Source of the DNA: an uncultured Lachnospiraceae bacterium
GTDB taxonomy: Bacteria > Bacillota > Clostridia > Lachnospirales > Lachnospiraceae
Direction: 5' to 3'
Length of the DNA: 32,934 nt
Assembly (NCBI GenBank): GCA_910586615.1
Contig: CAJUJP010000036.1
Span: 1-32,934, forward strand
Below are positions 22,739 through 31,059 of the stretch, in pieces. Under the pieces are notes generated by a model that was given only the letters and a program-made list of their open reading frames with translations, was not told where the DNA came from and did not search any database. Position numbers and translations under genes: made by a program. Each line of letters begins with the position of its first letter. The first letter of the stretch is position 1.

Positions 22739-24850
22739 TTAAATCTCAAACATCAGCTCGCCATATGTAGGAATGGGCCACATCTCTTTGTCGACGATCA
22801 TTTCCAGCCTGTCCGCCGGTGCGCGAAGTTCATCCATGATCACCCTCACGTTATCTTTATAGAAGAAAGCCTGTTCCTTTGCATCCTCAATGACGGAAGC
22901 TTCCTTCTCGGCCTTTTCCAGCTTCACCAGTGCCGTCTGCATTGCTGCCAGATTATCACTCACTTCTTTCAGGATGCCGGTCTGCGTGGAAGCATCCGCG
23001 CCCGCCGCTTTCACTGCGTTTACGGTATCTGCAAGCGCTTTGGAATACTTCATCACCGCGGGAATAATCTGTTTGCCGGCCATATCGATCATCGCAAGGG
23101 CTTCAATGTTAATGGTCTTCGCATAAGTCTCGTAGATAATCTCCTCTCTCGACTCCAGTTCCACTTTCGTAAAAATACCAAACTTCTCAAATAATCTCAC
23201 CGCTTTGTCAGTGGTCAGCGTGCAGGCTGCCTCGATCATGGATTTGATGTGGGGCAGTCCTCTTCTTTCCGCTTCCTCCACCCACTCAGGCGCATATCCG
23301 TTGCCGTTGAAAATGATCCTCTGGTGTGCTGTCATATATTCTTTGATCAGATCATGGATTGCAAGTTCCAGATTATCTGCTTTTTCCAGTCTGTCCGCAG
23401 CTTCGCAGAAGGCCTCCGCCACGATTGCATTCAGTGTCGTGTTCGGGCTGGCAATGGAATCCGCAGAACCAACCATACGAAACTCAAATTTATTGCCCGT
23501 AAATGCAAAGGGAGAGGTTCTGTTTCTATCCGTAGCATCTTTCTGAAAATCAGGCAGCGTCTTCACGCCTGTGAGAAGCCTGCCGCCCTCTTTCACCCTG
23601 GTGGCTTCACCTGTCTCAATCAACTGATTTACCACATCCTCAAGCTGCTCTCCAAGGAAGACGGAAATGATCGCCGGAGGCGCTTCATTCGCTCCAAGTC
23701 TGTGGTCATTGCCCACATCGGATGCTGACTGTCGCAGTAAATCTGCATGTATGTCCACCGCCTTCATGATGCAGGCCAGCACCAGAAGGAACTGTATGTT
23801 TTCGTTTGGCGTATCGCCCGGATCCAAAAGATTCACGCCATTGTCCGTAGTGATGGACCAGTTGTCATGTTTTCCGGAACCGTTCACGCCGGCATAGGGT
23901 TTCTCATGCAGCAGACATCTCATGCCGTGGCGGATGGCCACTCTTTTCATGGCCTCCATCACCAGCTGGTTGTGATCTACCGCAATATTGGCCGTCTCAT
24001 AAATAGGCGCCAGTTCATGCTGTGCAGGAGCCACCTCATTATGCTGCGTTTTGGCGGTGACCCCCAGCTTCCACAGTTCCTCGTTTAAGTCTTTCATGTA
24101 TCCGCCCACGCGCTCTCTGATGACACCGAAATAATGATCTTCCATCTCCTGGCCCTTCGGTGCGGGTGCACCGAACAATGTACGGCCTGCAAACATCAGA
24201 TCCGTTCTCTTCATATATAAATCTTTATCTACCAGAAAATACTCCTGCTCCGCTCCCACGGATGCGGTCACTTTCGTTGCCTCTGTATTGCCGAACAGAC
24301 GCACGATACGCAGTGCCTGCTCGCTCAGCGCCTCCATGGAACGCAGAAGCGGCGTTTTCTTATCCAGCGCTTCTCCCGTGTAAGAGCAGAACGCCGTAGG
24401 GATACACAGAGTCATGCCGCAGCCGGACTCTTTCAAGAAAGCAGGCGACGTGATATCCCATGCGGTATAGCCTCTGGCCTCAAAAGTCGCCCGCAGGCCG
24501 CCTGACGGAAAAGAAGACGCATCCGGCTCGCCCTTGATCAACTCTTTACCGGAAAACTCCGTCAGCATCCTGCCGGTCTCGTCGGGATGGGACACAAAAG
24601 CGTCATGTTTCTCCGCCGTAATGCCCGTCAGCGGCTGAAACCAATGTGTAAAATGGGTAGCGCCGTTCTCCACCGCCCAGTCTTTCATTGCCTTCGCAAT
24701 CACATTAGCAGTATTCATGGACAGCTCACCGCCCTTATTCATGACCTTAAGCACTTCCTTGTAGGCATTTCCTGTAAGGCGCTGCTGCATCTTGTTGAGC
24801 GTAAATACATTTTTTGCAAAAATCTCTTCCACGTTAAATACTTCACCCAT
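22739..24850 (-). CDS. glnN: Glutamine synthetase type III (copy 2)
   Basis: This is the second large GSIII in the window, 703 aa, again ATP-dependent glutamine formation. Motifs match copy 1: GKELIKGEPDASSFPSGGLR, GAEQEYFLVDK, TQHNEVAPAQHELAPIYE, VNGSGKHDNWSIT, GANEAPPAIISVFLGEQL and DRNRTSPFAFTGNKFEFRMV. Differences are concentrated at the N-terminus (GEVFNVEEIFAKNVFTL) and the C-terminal helices. RBS GGAGGAG. Unlike copy 1 it has no terminator-type leader; the 73 bp to the U32 gene hold only a GCAGGC-CCGGAA-GCCTGC hairpin (24875-24892). It may be expressed more constitutively or under a different signal. Confidence 0.96.
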   Translation of the reverse strand: MGEVFNVEEIFAKNVFTLNKMQQRLTGNAYKEVLKVMNKGGELSMNTANVIAKAMKDWAVENGATHFTHWFQPLTGITAEKHDAFVSHPDETGRMLTEFSGKELIKGEPDASSFPSGGLRATFEARGYTAWDITSPAFLKESGCGMTLCIPTAFCSYTGEALDKKTPLLRSMEALSEQALRIVRLFGNTEATKVTASVGAEQEYFLVDKDLYMKRTDLMFAGRTLFGAPAPKGQEMEDHYFGVIRERVGGYMKDLNEELWKLGVTAKTQHNEVAPAQHELAPIYETANIAVDHNQLVMEAMKRVAIRHGMRCLLHEKPYAGVNGSGKHDNWSITTDNGVNLLDPGDTPNENIQFLLVLACIMKAVDIHADLLRQSASDVGNDHRLGANEAPPAIISVFLGEQLEDVVNQLIETGEATRVKEGGRLLTGVKTLPDFQKDATDRNRTSPFAFTGNKFEFRMVGSADSIASPNTTLNAIVAEAFCEAADRLEKADNLELAIHDLIKEYMTAHQRIIFNGNGYAPEWVEEAERRGLPHIKSMIEAACTLTTDKAVRLFEKFGIFTKVELESREEIIYETYAKTINIEALAMIDMAGKQIIPAVMKYSKALADTVNAVKAAGADASTQTGILKEVSDNLAAMQTALVKLEKAEKEASVIEDAKEQAFFYKDNVRVIMDELRAPADRLEMIVDKEMWPIPTYGELMFEI

Positions 24851-24923
24851 TTTTTCATCTCCTCCGTTTCACATGCAGGCTTCCGGGCCTGCGGATATGC
24901 ACAAAAAAATATTGCCTCTCTGT

Positions 24924-26237
24924 TTACCGGTTCTCCACCCGCAAAATATCATACACATCCGGCACTTCCGACAGACGCACATCTATGACCTGTCTGGAAT
25001 GCGGGCAGGACTCCACCGGCTGCCCCTGTTCATCATACATGGCCAGCACCTTCACCGGTATATTCCTGCCGTCAGGTTTCATAATCTCGATGGCATCGCC
25101 GACACAGAACTTATTGCGCTGTTCAATGCGTGCACACATACATGCACCGCCATCCCCGGCAGTTCCACGGGCAACAGTCTCACAGCAGTCTCTTCCGCAG
25201 ACACCGTCTGCACCGCCGCAAACCGGCTCCGGCATCAGACTCCCCACAATGCCGAGGTAAATATATTCGTTCACATAGGTATTATTATCATAAATCTGCG
25301 TATTTTCATCCGGTTTTCCAAAATAGAACCCCGTGGTAAACTGACGGTACGTGCACTTGGCGATCTCCGACAGATACCAGTCCATATTCGCCTGGTATTT
25401 TTCCACAGATTCCAGGCAGTCATCGATGGCCTTGCGGTAGGTGCGTGCCACCGTGGCAACATAAAGCGCGGTCTTCATCCGTCCTTCTATTTTAAAGCTG
25501 TCAATTCCCGCCTGGATCATCTCCGGAATATGGCCAATCATGCACAAATCCTTAGAGTTAAAAATATAGGTTCCCCGTTCATTCTCATAAACCGGCAGAT
25601 ATTCTCCCGGCCTTGTCTCTTCCACCACCGCATATTTCCAGCGGCAGGGATGCGTACAGGCCCCATGATTGGCATCTCTTCCCGTGAAGTAGCTGCTCAG
25701 CAGACACCGTCCCGAATAAGAAATACACATGGCTCCATGAATAAAACTCTCTATTTCCAGATCATCGGAAATATGTTCCCTGATCTCCCTGATCTCCTGT
25801 AAAGACAGTTCCCGCGCAGACACCACCCGTTTCGCACCTTGCTGCTGCCAGAACTGATAAGTCATATAATTGGTGCTATTAGCCTGGGTGGACACATGTA
25901 TATCAATATCCGGGCAGATCTCTTTCGCCAGCATGAACATCCCCGGATCTGCAATAATCAGTGCATCGGGCTTCAACTCTTTTAACTCATGAAAATATGC
26001 TCCTGCGCCTTCCAGATCATAATTGTGTGCCAGAATATTGGCCGTCACATGCACCCGCACGCCGTATTTGTGTGCGAAAGCTATCCCCTCTGCCATTTCT
26101 TCCCGTGTAAAATTCTTCGCCTTTGCCCGGAGTCCAAACGCCTCACCACCGATATAAACCGCATCCGCTCCGAATGTCACCGCTGTTCTCAATACTTCCA
26201 GACTGCTTGCCGGAATCAGTAATTCAGGTTTTTTCAT
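24924..26237 (-). CDS. U32-family protein, TrhP-like tRNA hydroxylation factor
   Basis: A 437-aa protein of the peptidase U32/collagenase-like family. Family members YrrN/YrrO of B. subtilis (TrhP) are required for prephenate-dependent 5-hydroxyuridine formation at tRNA position 34, and that role is favoured here because a TrmR-like methyltransferase lies directly upstream. The N-terminal barrel has ELLIPASSLEVLRTAVTFGADAVYIGG. The central cysteine signature is in MCISYSGRCLLSSYFTGRDANHGACTHPCRWKY. The C-terminal domain contains an unusual Cys/Gly-rich stretch (25134-25223). The start MKKPELL is chosen for GGAAAGGCGG upstream. Despite the family name, protease activity is doubtful. Confidence 0.85.
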   Translation of the reverse strand: MKKPELLIPASSLEVLRTAVTFGADAVYIGGEAFGLRAKAKNFTREEMAEGIAFAHKYGVRVHVTANILAHNYDLEGAGAYFHELKELKPDALIIADPGMFMLAKEICPDIDIHVSTQANSTNYMTYQFWQQQGAKRVVSARELSLQEIREIREHISDDLEIESFIHGAMCISYSGRCLLSSYFTGRDANHGACTHPCRWKYAVVEETRPGEYLPVYENERGTYIFNSKDLCMIGHIPEMIQAGIDSFKIEGRMKTALYVATVARTYRKAIDDCLESVEKYQANMDWYLSEIAKCTYRQFTTGFYFGKPDENTQIYDNNTYVNEYIYLGIVGSLMPEPVCGGADGVCGRDCCETVARGTAGDGGACMCARIEQRNKFCVGDAIEIMKPDGRNIPVKVLAMYDEQGQPVESCPHSRQVIDVRLSEVPDVYDILRVENR

Positions 26238-26269
26238 GTCCGCCTTTCCTTCCATATATATGCCCGGCC

Positions 26270-26911
26270 TCATCTTTTCGTGCTGATTGTCACGCCGTCT
26301 CCCACCGGCAGAATCACCGTCTCCAGTTCCGGGTGATGTTTTAATTCGTACAGATATTCCCGCATCCGGCTGTGTATCGTCCGGTTTCTTCTGGTCACCG
26401 CAAACCGCGACTCTATGATATCCCCGTCCTGCAGTACATTGTCCGACAGCAAAATACCGCCTTTCGGCAGGAGTCTCAGAATATCCGGCAGGAAATGAAT
26501 ATACTGTCCCTTCGCCGCATCCATGAAAATCAAGTCATAAACACCGTCCAGTTCCTTTAAAATATCCGCGGCATCCCCTTCCAGCAATGTGATCCTGTCC
26601 TCTCTGCCTGCACGCCGGAAATTCTCTCTTGCGACAGGAATCCTCTTTTCATACTTTTCAATCGTCGTGATATGGCAGTTCTCCGGTGCGTATTCGCTCA
26701 TCAGTAACGCAGAAAAACCAATGGCACAGCCTACTTCCAGAATCGAAGAAGGTTTCTGCATCGCAAGCAGCAGCCGGATCAGGCTCTGCACCTGCCTGCG
26801 GATGATGGGCACATTGGTTTTGATTGCTTCACGCTCTATTTCATTGAGGAAAGGAGTATTGCCGGTATCCAGTGAATCAATAAAGGCGTTCATACGCTCG
26901 TCTGCCATCAT
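26270..26911 (-). CDS. trmR: SAM-dependent O-methyltransferase, TrmR-like
   Basis: A class I methyltransferase of about 213 aa. The SAM-binding loop is ILEVGCAIGFSALLMSEYA, the acidic second strand TTIEKYEKRIPVARENF, and the metal/substrate side FMDAAKGQYIHFLPDILRLL with GGILLSDNVL. This is the catechol O-methyltransferase-like fold of YrrM (TrmR), which methylates 5-hydroxyuridine-34 of tRNA to 5-methoxyuridine. The adjacency of the U32 gene, as in B. subtilis, supports that role over small-molecule methylation. The first codons are GTG-ATG-ATG, so the exact start is uncertain by one or two residues; AAAGGA lies upstream. There is a 32-bp gap to the U32 start. Confidence 0.85.
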   Translation of the reverse strand: MMADERMNAFIDSLDTGNTPFLNEIEREAIKTNVPIIRRQVQSLIRLLLAMQKPSSILEVGCAIGFSALLMSEYAPENCHITTIEKYEKRIPVARENFRRAGREDRITLLEGDAADILKELDGVYDLIFMDAAKGQYIHFLPDILRLLPKGGILLSDNVLQDGDIIESRFAVTRRNRTIHSRMREYLYELKHHPELETVILPVGDGVTISTKR

Positions 26912-27003
26912 CACAGCACCGTCCTTTCAATCTGACTTCCAAATCCAGAACATTCATCAGTTCTTAAAAAGCGTTCATTTCTGCCCCGTAACTGTTGAAT
27001 GTT

Positions 27004-27399
27004 TTATTCCTTACTCTCTTCGCCTTCATCTTCTTCGGGCACTACGGCGATCACCGCAAGCATTTCCTGAGCTGTCATGGAAGTACTCAGATCATACACG
27101 CCCGGCTGGATATTGCCTCGTTGTTCGGACAAAAGCTCCTGAATCCGGAAAAGCCTTGCGTCACGGATCAGTCCCTTATCTTCCAGTGTCTTGCCCACAT
27201 CCATGACAGAATCTTTAGGCTCGATATAAATACTGATCGTCCTGCCTTCGCCCTCGGAGACCGGAGCCTCCGCAAAAACACGATAACCGTATTCGTAAGC
27301 GGCACCTGCCGCCCTGATAATATACATGATGATAACCGCAAACACCACCACTTTAATAATAAGCTGCAGCGTCGCTCCCACAAAATATTTTAGATTCAT
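27004..27399 (-). CDS. MltG-like membrane protein lacking the catalytic domain
   Basis: A 131-aa protein with one N-terminal membrane helix (about 10-35, LQLIIKVVVFAVIIMYIIRA). An extracytoplasmic LysM-like module follows, matching the N-terminal part of YceG/MltG: ISIYIEPKDSVMDVGKTLEDKGLIRDARLF and PGVYDLSTSMTAQEMLAVI. MltG proteins continue for roughly 200 residues with the lytic transglycosylase domain and its catalytic glutamate; here the protein ends in an acidic tail, EEDEGEESKE. It occupies the place of yrrL in the B. subtilis order, so it is a reduced relative or a regulatory stub. The start at 27399 has GGAG 8 bp upstream. Confidence 0.75.
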   Translation of the reverse strand: MNLKYFVGATLQLIIKVVVFAVIIMYIIRAAGAAYEYGYRVFAEAPVSEGEGRTISIYIEPKDSVMDVGKTLEDKGLIRDARLFRIQELLSEQRGNIQPGVYDLSTSMTAQEMLAVIAVVPEEDEGEESKE

Positions 27400-27534
27400 G
27401 GAGTTTTCTCCGTTCTGTCTGTTTCCCGGCATGATCTGCGATCCACCGCATCATTTCCGCTCCCTGTCCAAACCGGTTGTCACATTCACAAACCGCCGGT
27501 GCAGAAAGCAATCATACCGGTTAAATTACACATG

Positions 27535-27873
27535 TTATTCGTATTCAAAGTCAATCTCTGCCGTAATCAGGATATTAACCTCCTGCATCATCCTGCAGAA
27601 AGCAAGCTCCGCCCGCAGAAAATCCTCTACAAGCGGGTTCTCCCGGAATTTCATATATTCCTGCTCAAACGCCTCCATCCTGTCAAACAGATCCTCACTG
27701 TCGGATTCATTCTGCAGATCGAAATTCCTCTGGCGGAATTCATTGACTTTATCATATAATTCCGGCTGTTTCTTGATTTTCTCTCTTTGATCCAGATATT
27801 CCCTGTAGGTATCGGATTCCCGGATCACCGCCGCAAACTTTTTGGTCGCCTCCATGATTTCGCTGTCTGACAT
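27535..27873 (-). CDS. YlbF/YmcA-family protein
   Basis: This 112-aa all-helical protein begins MSDSEIMEATKKFAAVIRES and contains the family stretch IKKQPELYDKVNEFRQRNFDLQ. In B. subtilis YlbF, YmcA and YaaT form the Y-complex that modulates RNase Y-dependent mRNA processing. Here the gene lies directly downstream of RNase J, consistent with an RNA decay connection, although only one family member is present. RBS AAGGAGG, 9 bp upstream. No membrane segment. Confidence 0.85.
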   Translation of the reverse strand: MSDSEIMEATKKFAAVIRESDTYREYLDQREKIKKQPELYDKVNEFRQRNFDLQNESDSEDLFDRMEAFEQEYMKFRENPLVEDFLRAELAFCRMMQEVNILITAEIDFEYE

Positions 27874-28017
27874 GTCGCCTTTCCTCCTTAAGTATATGAT
27901 GTATTCACGGAATCTCCCCTTTATCTTCCTTCACAGCACCACATAACCCGCGCAGATCCGTCCGCGGTTTTCTGGCACCGCCAGCCGTAAAACCACCGGA
28001 AATAAATTGTGCCGCAT

Positions 28018-29694
28018 CTACACTTCCATAATGATCGGCAGGATCATAGGACGCCTCTTGGTCTTCTTCCAGACAAATTCCGACAATACATCTTTGATCG
28101 TAGACTTCAACTTGCCCCAGTCCGTCTGCCGTTTGTCCAGACACCCCTGAACAGCGTCATTCACCAGAAGTCTTGCCTCATCCAGAAGCTCGTCTGACTC
28201 ACGCACATAGACAAATCCCCTGGATACGATATCCGGCCCCGATACAAGCTGATCGCTGTAGGAATCCAGCGCCAGTACCACGATCATAATGCCGTCCTCC
28301 GCAAGATGCTGTCTGTCCCGCAAAACCACATTTCCCACATCGCCTACGCCCAGTCCGTCCACCAGAATCGCTCCCACCGGAACTTTCCCGGCTACCTCCG
28401 CACTCTCCTGGTCCATCTGCAACACGTCGCCCGACTGAACCATAAAAATACGTTCCTTGGGAATACCCAGTTCAGCCGCAATCTTTGCCTGGGCCTTCCT
28501 GTGCTTATACTCTCCGTGGATGGGAACCGCATATTTCGGCTTTACCAGACTGTAAATCAGCTTGATCTCCTCCTGGCAGGCATGTCCCGAAACATGCACA
28601 TCCTGAAAGATCACGTCGGCTCCCTTCATCTGCAATTCATTGATCACGTTGGTAACCGCCTTCTCATTACCAGGAATCGGATGGGATGAAAAAATCACCG
28701 TATCACCCGGCAGGATCGATATTTTCTTATGGTTATCGCTGGCCATCCGGCTGAGCGCCGCCATACTCTCTCCCTGACTGCCCGTCGTAATGATAACAGT
28801 CTTATCATTAGGATAATTCTTCAACTGTTCTATGTCAATCAATGTATTCTCCGGAATATGCAGGCATTCCAGTTTGGAAGCGGTCTCAATAATGTTGACC
28901 ATGCTTCTTCCTTCCACCACCACTTTTCTGCCGAATTTATAGGCAGAGTTGATGATCTGCTGCACGCGGTCCACATTCGAGGCAAACGTCGCAATGATAA
29001 TACGCGTATCCTTATGCTCTGCAAAAAGGCTGTCAAAGGTTCTCCCCACTGTTTTCTCGGAGGGCGTAAACCCAAGCCTCTCCGCATTGGTGGAATCACA
29101 CATCAGCGCCAGAACGCCCTTCTTGCCGATCTCCGCAAATCGCTGCAGATCAATGGCATCGCCAAATACCGGCGTATAATCTACCTTGAAGTCTCCCGTG
29201 TGTATCACAACGCCCGCCGGCGAATAGATCGCCAGAGCCGCCGCATCCACAATACTGTGGTTTGTTTTGATAAATTCGATCCTGAACTGTCCCAGATTAA
29301 TGGACTGTCCGAATTTCACTACTTTCCGTTTTGTCTTGTTGACCAGATCATGTTCGGTCAGCTTGTTTTCAATAATTCCCATGGTCAGTCTGGTTGCATA
29401 GACCGGTACATTAAGTTCTTTCAAAATATAAGGCAGCGCACCGATGTGGTCCTCGTGTCCGTGAGTGATCACGAATCCTTTCACCTTGTCCGCATTATCT
29501 TTCAAATAAGTGATATCCGGGATCACCAGATCAATCCCCAGCATTTCATCTTCCGGAAATGACAGCCCGCAGTCCACCACGACAATGCTGTCTTCATACT
29601 CAAAGGCAGTAATATTAAGCCCAATCTGCTCTAACCCGCCTAATGGGATCACTTTCAGCTTAGACGCTGCTTTTCCCTGTTCAATTTTTTTCAA
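28018..29694 (-). CDS. rnj: Ribonuclease J
   Basis: This metallo-beta-lactamase/beta-CASP RNase has endonuclease and 5'-3' exonuclease activity in mRNA decay. Catalytic motifs are HGHEDHIGALPY, GDFKVDYTPVFGD, CDSTNAERLGFTPSE, TGSQGESMAAL, HVSGHACQEE and HGEYKH, followed by the C-terminal dimer domain. The frame is open far upstream, but a strong promoter at 29729-29757 would start RNA at about 29722, excluding the long form. The ATG at 29709 has its AAGGAG only one base away, so TTG at 29694 (GGAGG 8 bp upstream; protein begins KKIEQGKAASKLKVIPLGG) is the likely start. This gives 558 aa, normal for RNase J. Confidence 0.94.
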   Translation of the reverse strand: MKKIEQGKAASKLKVIPLGGLEQIGLNITAFEYEDSIVVVDCGLSFPEDEMLGIDLVIPDITYLKDNADKVKGFVITHGHEDHIGALPYILKELNVPVYATRLTMGIIENKLTEHDLVNKTKRKVVKFGQSINLGQFRIEFIKTNHSIVDAAALAIYSPAGVVIHTGDFKVDYTPVFGDAIDLQRFAEIGKKGVLALMCDSTNAERLGFTPSEKTVGRTFDSLFAEHKDTRIIIATFASNVDRVQQIINSAYKFGRKVVVEGRSMVNIIETASKLECLHIPENTLIDIEQLKNYPNDKTVIITTGSQGESMAALSRMASDNHKKISILPGDTVIFSSHPIPGNEKAVTNVINELQMKGADVIFQDVHVSGHACQEEIKLIYSLVKPKYAVPIHGEYKHRKAQAKIAAELGIPKERIFMVQSGDVLQMDQESAEVAGKVPVGAILVDGLGVGDVGNVVLRDRQHLAEDGIMIVVLALDSYSDQLVSGPDIVSRGFVYVRESDELLDEARLLVNDAVQGCLDKRQTDWGKLKSTIKDVLSEFVWKKTKRRPMILPIIMEV

Positions 29695-29728
29695 CAAAAT
29701 TTCCTCCATTCTCCTTCGGCTGCAAAAA

Positions 29729-29757
29729 TATACAGTGTTTCCACTGTCAAATGTCAA
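29729..29757 (-). promoter_or_regulatory. Promoter of RNase J
   Basis: Perfect TTGACA at 29757-29752 and TGTATA at 29734-29729 on the minus strand, spaced by 17 bp. A second TTGACA lies 7 bp closer. The predicted leader is very short. Confidence 0.65.
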
Positions 29758-29989
29758 ACACCCTCTGACTGCACAAAACAGAATCCTGCAAACTCTCATC
29801 GCCGCCTGCTGCCGTCCCCCATATCCCGGTTCGCTGACGGTAACCCGTGCCGCGGCGCCTTGTCCACAGTATTCTATATGTATACAGTTTCAATGTCTGA
29901 TCCGGCACAGAAACTGCCCTGAAATCACGCCTTCTACAACATTTCGTGCCGGCAGATATATTTCCCGCCAATAATTCGCTTTGCTACTC

Positions 29990-30244
29990 TTATGTCAGTT
30001 CAATTTCATCCAACATATTTTCAAACACAGCCGCCACTGCATTTAATTCCTCGTCATCCGATACGATCTCGTATACCGCTTCTTCCTCTTCCATGCCGGA
30101 AACATCACGGAGAATCAGTGCCTCCCCGTCTCCTTCCCTGGAATCCGTCACCAGAATGTAATCGATGCCGCCCAGTCTGGTCTGTTCCAGCACATAGAAC
30201 TCCACAGCTTCCTGCCCCTCCGCTGTAAAAACTATTTTCTCCAC
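29990..30244 (-). CDS. yrzB: DUF1292 family protein (YrzB)
   Basis: This 84-aa acidic protein has the DUF1292 pattern: an N-terminal VFTAEGQEAVEFYVLEQTRLGGIDYILV, a central acidic stretch and the C-terminal DDEELNAVAAVFENML. Function is unknown, but the gene is regularly next to ruvX and ireB in Firmicutes, as here. The start is GTG immediately after the ruvX stop (TAA-GTG), with AGGAG 9 bp upstream, so translation is coupled to ruvX. Confidence 0.9.
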   Translation of the reverse strand: MEKIVFTAEGQEAVEFYVLEQTRLGGIDYILVTDSREGDGEALILRDVSGMEEEEAVYEIVSDDEELNAVAAVFENMLDEIELT

Positions 30245-30679
30245 TTACTCTTTCTCCTTATTTGCACGGTAATCCAGATATCCCTGTAAAATGAAAACCG
30301 CCGCGATCTTATCCACATATTCTTTGCGGTGCTCCCTACGTATGCCCGCTTCCATCATCGCCTTATCCGCCGCCACTGTCGTGAGACGCTCGTCCCACAT
30401 GACAACGGAAAGACCCGTTCTTCTCTGAAGCTTGTCCTGAAATTCCAGTGACAACTGTGCCCTGTCGCCTATTGTATCGTTCATATTCTTCGGTAGTCCG
30501 AGTACGATCTCACCCACCTCATACTCCTGGATCAGCGCCTCTATACGCGCCAGCGTCTGACGCAGTTTATTCTCGTCTTTTCTCCTGATGATCTCAATTC
30601 CCTGTGCCGTGATCAGAAGCGGATCGCTGACCGCCACGCCCACTGTTTTAGAACCGAAATCCAATCCCATGATCCTCAT
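30245..30679 (-). CDS. ruvX: Putative pre-16S rRNA nuclease / RuvX (YqgF)
   Basis: A 144-aa RNase H-fold protein of the YqgF family, implicated in 16S rRNA 5' end maturation. Family landmarks are MRIMGLDFGSKTVGVAVSDPL (catalytic Asp7), EIVLGLPKNMNDTIG and VMWDERLTTVAADKAM (catalytic Asp/Glu), plus the C-terminal helix with DKIAAVFILQGYLD. It follows ireB by 17 bp and is coupled to the DUF1292 gene. No anomalies. Confidence 0.95.
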   Translation of the reverse strand: MRIMGLDFGSKTVGVAVSDPLLITAQGIEIIRRKDENKLRQTLARIEALIQEYEVGEIVLGLPKNMNDTIGDRAQLSLEFQDKLQRRTGLSVVMWDERLTTVAADKAMMEAGIRREHRKEYVDKIAAVFILQGYLDYRANKEKE

Positions 30680-30696
30680 ACAGTATCTCTCTCCGG

Positions 30697-30963
30697 TTAC
30701 TGGCTCTTCAAAGAGTTCTTAATGTACTCCACCAGCATCTCCTCCACAAGTTCATCACGTTCCACTTTCATGATCAGACTGCGTGCACTCTTATGGCTGG
30801 TAATATAGGTAGGATCTCCGGACATAATATATCCGACGATCTGATTCACCGGATTATATCCTTTCTCCGTCAGCGCCTCGTAAACTGTAGAAAGTACAAG
30901 CTTAACCCCTGTCTCCGGCTCTGTTTCCACTCTGAAAAATTGTGTGTTTTCTAAATCCTGCAT
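30697..30963 (-). CDS. ireB: IreB family regulatory phosphoprotein (UPF0297)
   Basis: This 88-aa protein contains the strongly conserved core VYEALTEKGYNPVNQIVGYI followed by MSGDPTYITSHKSARSLI. In Enterococcus faecalis IreB is phosphorylated near its N-terminus by the Ser/Thr kinase IreK and influences cephalosporin tolerance. Thr7 here is the only N-terminal threonine available for a similar modification. It is the first gene of ireB-ruvX-yrzB, with a promoter at 31017-31045 and a weak RBS (AAGGGCGTG). Confidence 0.93.
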   Translation of the reverse strand: MQDLENTQFFRVETEPETGVKLVLSTVYEALTEKGYNPVNQIVGYIMSGDPTYITSHKSARSLIMKVERDELVEEMLVEYIKNSLKSQ

Positions 30964-31016
30964 TATTTCACGCCCTTATCCATTGTCTATTTTTGATATT
31001 TACCCCTATTATTACC

Positions 31017-31045
31017 ATAATACTCTATCGCCACACAAAATTCAA
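31017..31045 (-). promoter_or_regulatory. Promoter of ireB-ruvX-yrzB
   Basis: TTGAAT at 31045-31040 and TATTAT at 31022-31017 on the minus strand, spaced by 17 bp, in the 96-bp gap after mtaB. Confidence 0.6.
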
Positions 31046-31059
31046 TCATTTTAAACTTC

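Noticed and set aside
24875..24892. GCAGGC-CCGGAA-GCCTGC hairpin in front of glnN2 as an ANTAR-type site
   Set aside because: It is a single hairpin, the loop lacks A1, and no U-tract follows; it is kept only as a remark under glnN2.
24792..25802. 336-codon plus-strand open frame across the U32/glnN2 junction
   Set aside because: It is antisense to two well-supported genes, has low-complexity His/Arg-rich content and no RBS.
28729..29562. 277-codon plus-strand open frame opposite RNase J
   Set aside because: It is a shadow of the RNase J coding sequence, with no domain and no RBS.
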